Shown piece by piece: positions 62,661-64,000 of a stretch of 64,000 bases of DNA (its first letter is position 1; every line of letters begins with the position of its first letter). Below the pieces are notes generated by a model, which did no database searches, was not told the origin of the DNA, and was given only the letters and a program-made list of their open reading frames with translations. This DNA comes from GWE2-40-63 sp050179685 (GTDB taxonomy: Bacteria > Bacteroidota > Bacteroidia > Bacteroidales > SZUA-534): the NCBI GenBank assembly GCA_050179685.1, contig JBFXEW010000013.1, forward strand, positions 57,880-121,879, written 5' to 3'. Both the position numbers and the translations under genes were made by a program.

Positions 62661-62908
62661 GGTTTCAGTTTACCAAATTTAAAGCTTTTTTTATAAAACC
62701 GTAAGCTGGATGAAGAATTATATTTCAGATTATGCTTGGTGAGCACTACGCTGTTGTAGCTATTAGACAAAAGACTCAAGACTCAAGACTCAAGACTCAA
62801 GACTGGTTACTGGAAACTGGAATTTAGATTGTTAGAACTTAGAATTTAGACTAAAGAAAGGGTACACTGATTTTTATGATAGTTACTGATTTTTTAAGAT
62901 ACTCTGTG
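62661..62908. repeat. Decayed copy C of the 214-bp repeat
   Basis: The left end (62661-62695) and a right-centre part (62855-62908) match copies A and B, including the TAAATTTG box; the middle is replaced by about 150 bases that include a tandem array. Confidence 0.6.
62770..62803. repeat. 7-bp tandem repeat (AAGACTC)
   Basis: Four full units of AAGACTC and a partial fifth, inside the decayed repeat copy C. Confidence 0.85.
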
Positions 62909-63112
62909 TGACTCTGTGGAAACTCTGCGCTACTCTGTGTAACTTTTTTTTCGCAAATGAAATGCTTCGTTTCGTATCTGCTTTAAAAGCTATAACACAG
63001 AGCAACACAATGGAACCACAGCGTAACACAGAGAACCGCAGCCCCGAAAACTTTCGGGGACACAAGGCTGACTGCCAACTGAAGACTGGAGCCTGTGGGC
63101 TGATTACTCATT

Positions 63113-63140
63113 GCTAATTGTTAATTGCTAATTGCTAATT
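63113..63140. repeat. 7-bp tandem repeat (GCTAATT)
   Basis: Four units: GCTAATT, GTTAATT, GCTAATT, GCTAATT. Confidence 0.8.
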
Positions 63141-63385
63141 GTCTTTGTGGACTATTTTCTGCAAATTATCTGAATGAAGCTCCCCGCTGCAAGCAGACGG
63201 GGTATCTACAAAAAAAAAAATTTCTTCCCAAAACTCAGTCATGTTTTTCTTCTTTTAGCGATGTGTTATGTGTTCTTTTAACTTGTGGCTAAGTCCTTTC
63301 CTTATTCGCCTTAACAGCGTTAACTAAGCTGCTAATTCCCCGGGCACTTTAAATTATAGCAAATATTTTTAAGCGATCTGCTGCT

Positions 63386-63808
63386 TTATTTTAATTCCGC
63401 AGCATTATCATAGTCTTCATTAGTGATTGAATAAGTGTAAATATGCTCAGTAGTAACTCCATTTCTATATTCCCAACTACTCAGATCCAGAATATTTCTT
63501 AGATGACCATCTTTTCTCCTATATATGATTTGTCTTCCTTCAGTAAACTTTATTAGGGCTGAATCTGCTGGTTCCAACAGCAGCTGTTTATTAGAAGACA
63601 AATAAAAATAACTTATTCCTTCAGTGGCAGGTAATAAAAATGTAAGATTCTTGAGCGATTGATCAGGTATTCCTGCATTGAAAAGAGTTACTTCTACATG
63701 ATGAGATGAAATATTATGTATAGCATATTCTGTATCAGGAACTTCAGGCTCCGGTTCACATGTATAAACCATAATAGCAGTAAGTATTAAAACCACAATG
63801 TTTCTCAT
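63386..63808 (-). CDS. Hypothetical lipoprotein next to IS insertion
   Basis: About 140 residues. MRNIVVLILTAIMVYTC gives a lipoprotein signal with Cys17, followed by an acidic PEPEVPD linker and a strand-rich body (EYAIHNISSHHVEVTLFNAGIPDQSLKNLTFLL). No family is recognised. ATG 63808 is used; the frame to 63832 starts inside the neighbouring insertion sequence. An IS66-type end begins 6 bases upstream of the start codon, so the native promoter and ribosome site are displaced and expression is doubtful. Confidence 0.6.
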   Translation of the reverse strand: MRNIVVLILTAIMVYTCEPEPEVPDTEYAIHNISSHHVEVTLFNAGIPDQSLKNLTFLLPATEGISYFYLSSNKQLLLEPADSALIKFTEGRQIIYRRKDGHLRNILDLSSWEYRNGVTTEHIYTYSITNEDYDNAAELK

Positions 63809-63814
63809 TTTTAT

Positions 63815-64000
63815 GTAAGCACCCGGGCACATACATATTGATTAGCCGGCTTTGAGTTTTTAGCTTCGCTGCCATGAAATCAAATGAGAAATTAAAAACC
63901 CAGATGTATAGCTTTATAGCTCGCTGGGAACATAGCGGCTTAAGTCAGAAAGAATTTTGTAAAGCTGAAGGCATCAATTATTATAAATTCAAGTATTGGA
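63815..64000 (+). mobile_element. IS66-family insertion sequence, left end
   Basis: It begins GTAAGCACCCGGGCACAT, where GTAAGC is the IS66 terminal hallmark, and is followed after about 60 bases by the accessory gene start. It runs off the right edge, so length and the other end are unknown. Confidence 0.72.
63874..64000 (+). CDS. tnpA: IS66 accessory protein TnpA (3' part missing)
   Basis: The visible 42 residues (MKSNEKLKTQMYSFIARW, then EHSGLSQKEFCKAEGINYYKFKYW) match the IS66 TnpA opening with SGLSxxxFCxxxGIxxxxFxYW, a helix-turn-helix. TnpA assists the DDE transposase TnpC. The gene continues beyond the window. Confidence 0.78.
   Translation, partial: MKSNEKLKTQMYSFIARWEHSGLSQKEFCKAEGINYYKFKYW

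Larger units (their letters stand above)
62528..63385. other. Gene-free region with decayed repeat and short tandem repeats
   Basis: It carries the split copy C of the 214-bp repeat, a 7-bp AAGACTC tandem array, a GCTAATT array and a pattern of TCTGTGTGACTCTGTG-like interspersed units near 62900-62945 and 63000-63035. No gene is supported. Confidence 0.55.

Noticed and set aside
62883..63117. Short frames on both strands around the interspersed repeats
   Set aside because: They are translations of TCTGTGTGACTCTGTG-like repeats.

Overview
The window looks like the chromosome of a Bacteroidota species, probably Marinilabiliales/Prolixibacteraceae-like; the lineage is inferred from gene content and signals, without a database search. 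Supporting signs are Bacteroidota-type promoters (TTTG, about 18 bases, then TAnnTTTG), weak Shine-Dalgarno sequences, a TonB-dependent receptor under a TPP riboswitch, an isomerase-type xylose operon, and families typical of the phylum (HYC_CC_PP, DUF6261-like, FISUMP, MSFGGSV-type membrane protein). Almost all genes from 12.9 kb onward lie on the minus strand.

Layout. 1-9.9 kb is housekeeping: an endonuclease/exonuclease/phosphatase fragment, CCA-adding enzyme, thioredoxin, an MBL-fold hydrolase, a membrane metallophosphoesterase, a divergent NadD-like protein, a Gfo/Idh oxidoreductase and a membrane pyrophosphatase with a K+-dependent signature. 10.3-12.9 kb has a DUF4160/DUF2442 pair, an alpha/beta hydrolase and a DUF6261-like protein. 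12.9-20.8 kb is a compact narK-narG-narH-narJ-narI operon for nitrate import and respiration, preceded by a perfect inverted repeat of CRP/FNR type. 21.1-23.9 kb is a TPP-riboswitch-controlled TonB-dependent receptor. 23.9-29.6 kb is an AraC regulator and the xylB-xylA-xylose transporter operon. 30-35 kb has glutamine synthetase, a metal transporter, an SDR, a flavin-binding-type protein and a small membrane protein.

34.9-44.5 kb is a copper/silver (or related metal) efflux island: HYC_CC_PP protein, CusA-, CusC- and CusB-like subunits, a DUF302 protein, a His/Met-rich lipoprotein, a periplasmic HMA protein and a CDF-like transporter. RND efflux, periplasmic capture and inner-membrane transport would act together. 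45-54 kb is an envelope and stress region: an ice-binding-like lipoprotein, outer-membrane proteins, an OMPLA-like phospholipase, an lmo0937-type peptide, a class C beta-lactamase-like hydrolase and a GIY-YIG nuclease among palindromic repeats. 54-64 kb is accessory: AlkD-like protein, DUF fusions, lipoproteins, a B1 metallo-beta-lactamase, a 214-bp interspersed repeat family, and an IS66-type element running off the right edge.

The most unusual items are a nine-unit 21-bp array (45,541-45,735) that is an open heptad-repeat frame ending exactly with the array; two promoters, upstream of unrelated envelope genes, that share an identical direct-repeat geometry; a 214-bp repeat whose gene-proximal end carries a conserved -7-like box; and palindromes clustered around the GIY-YIG gene. 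No tRNA, rRNA, CRISPR array or prophage was seen.
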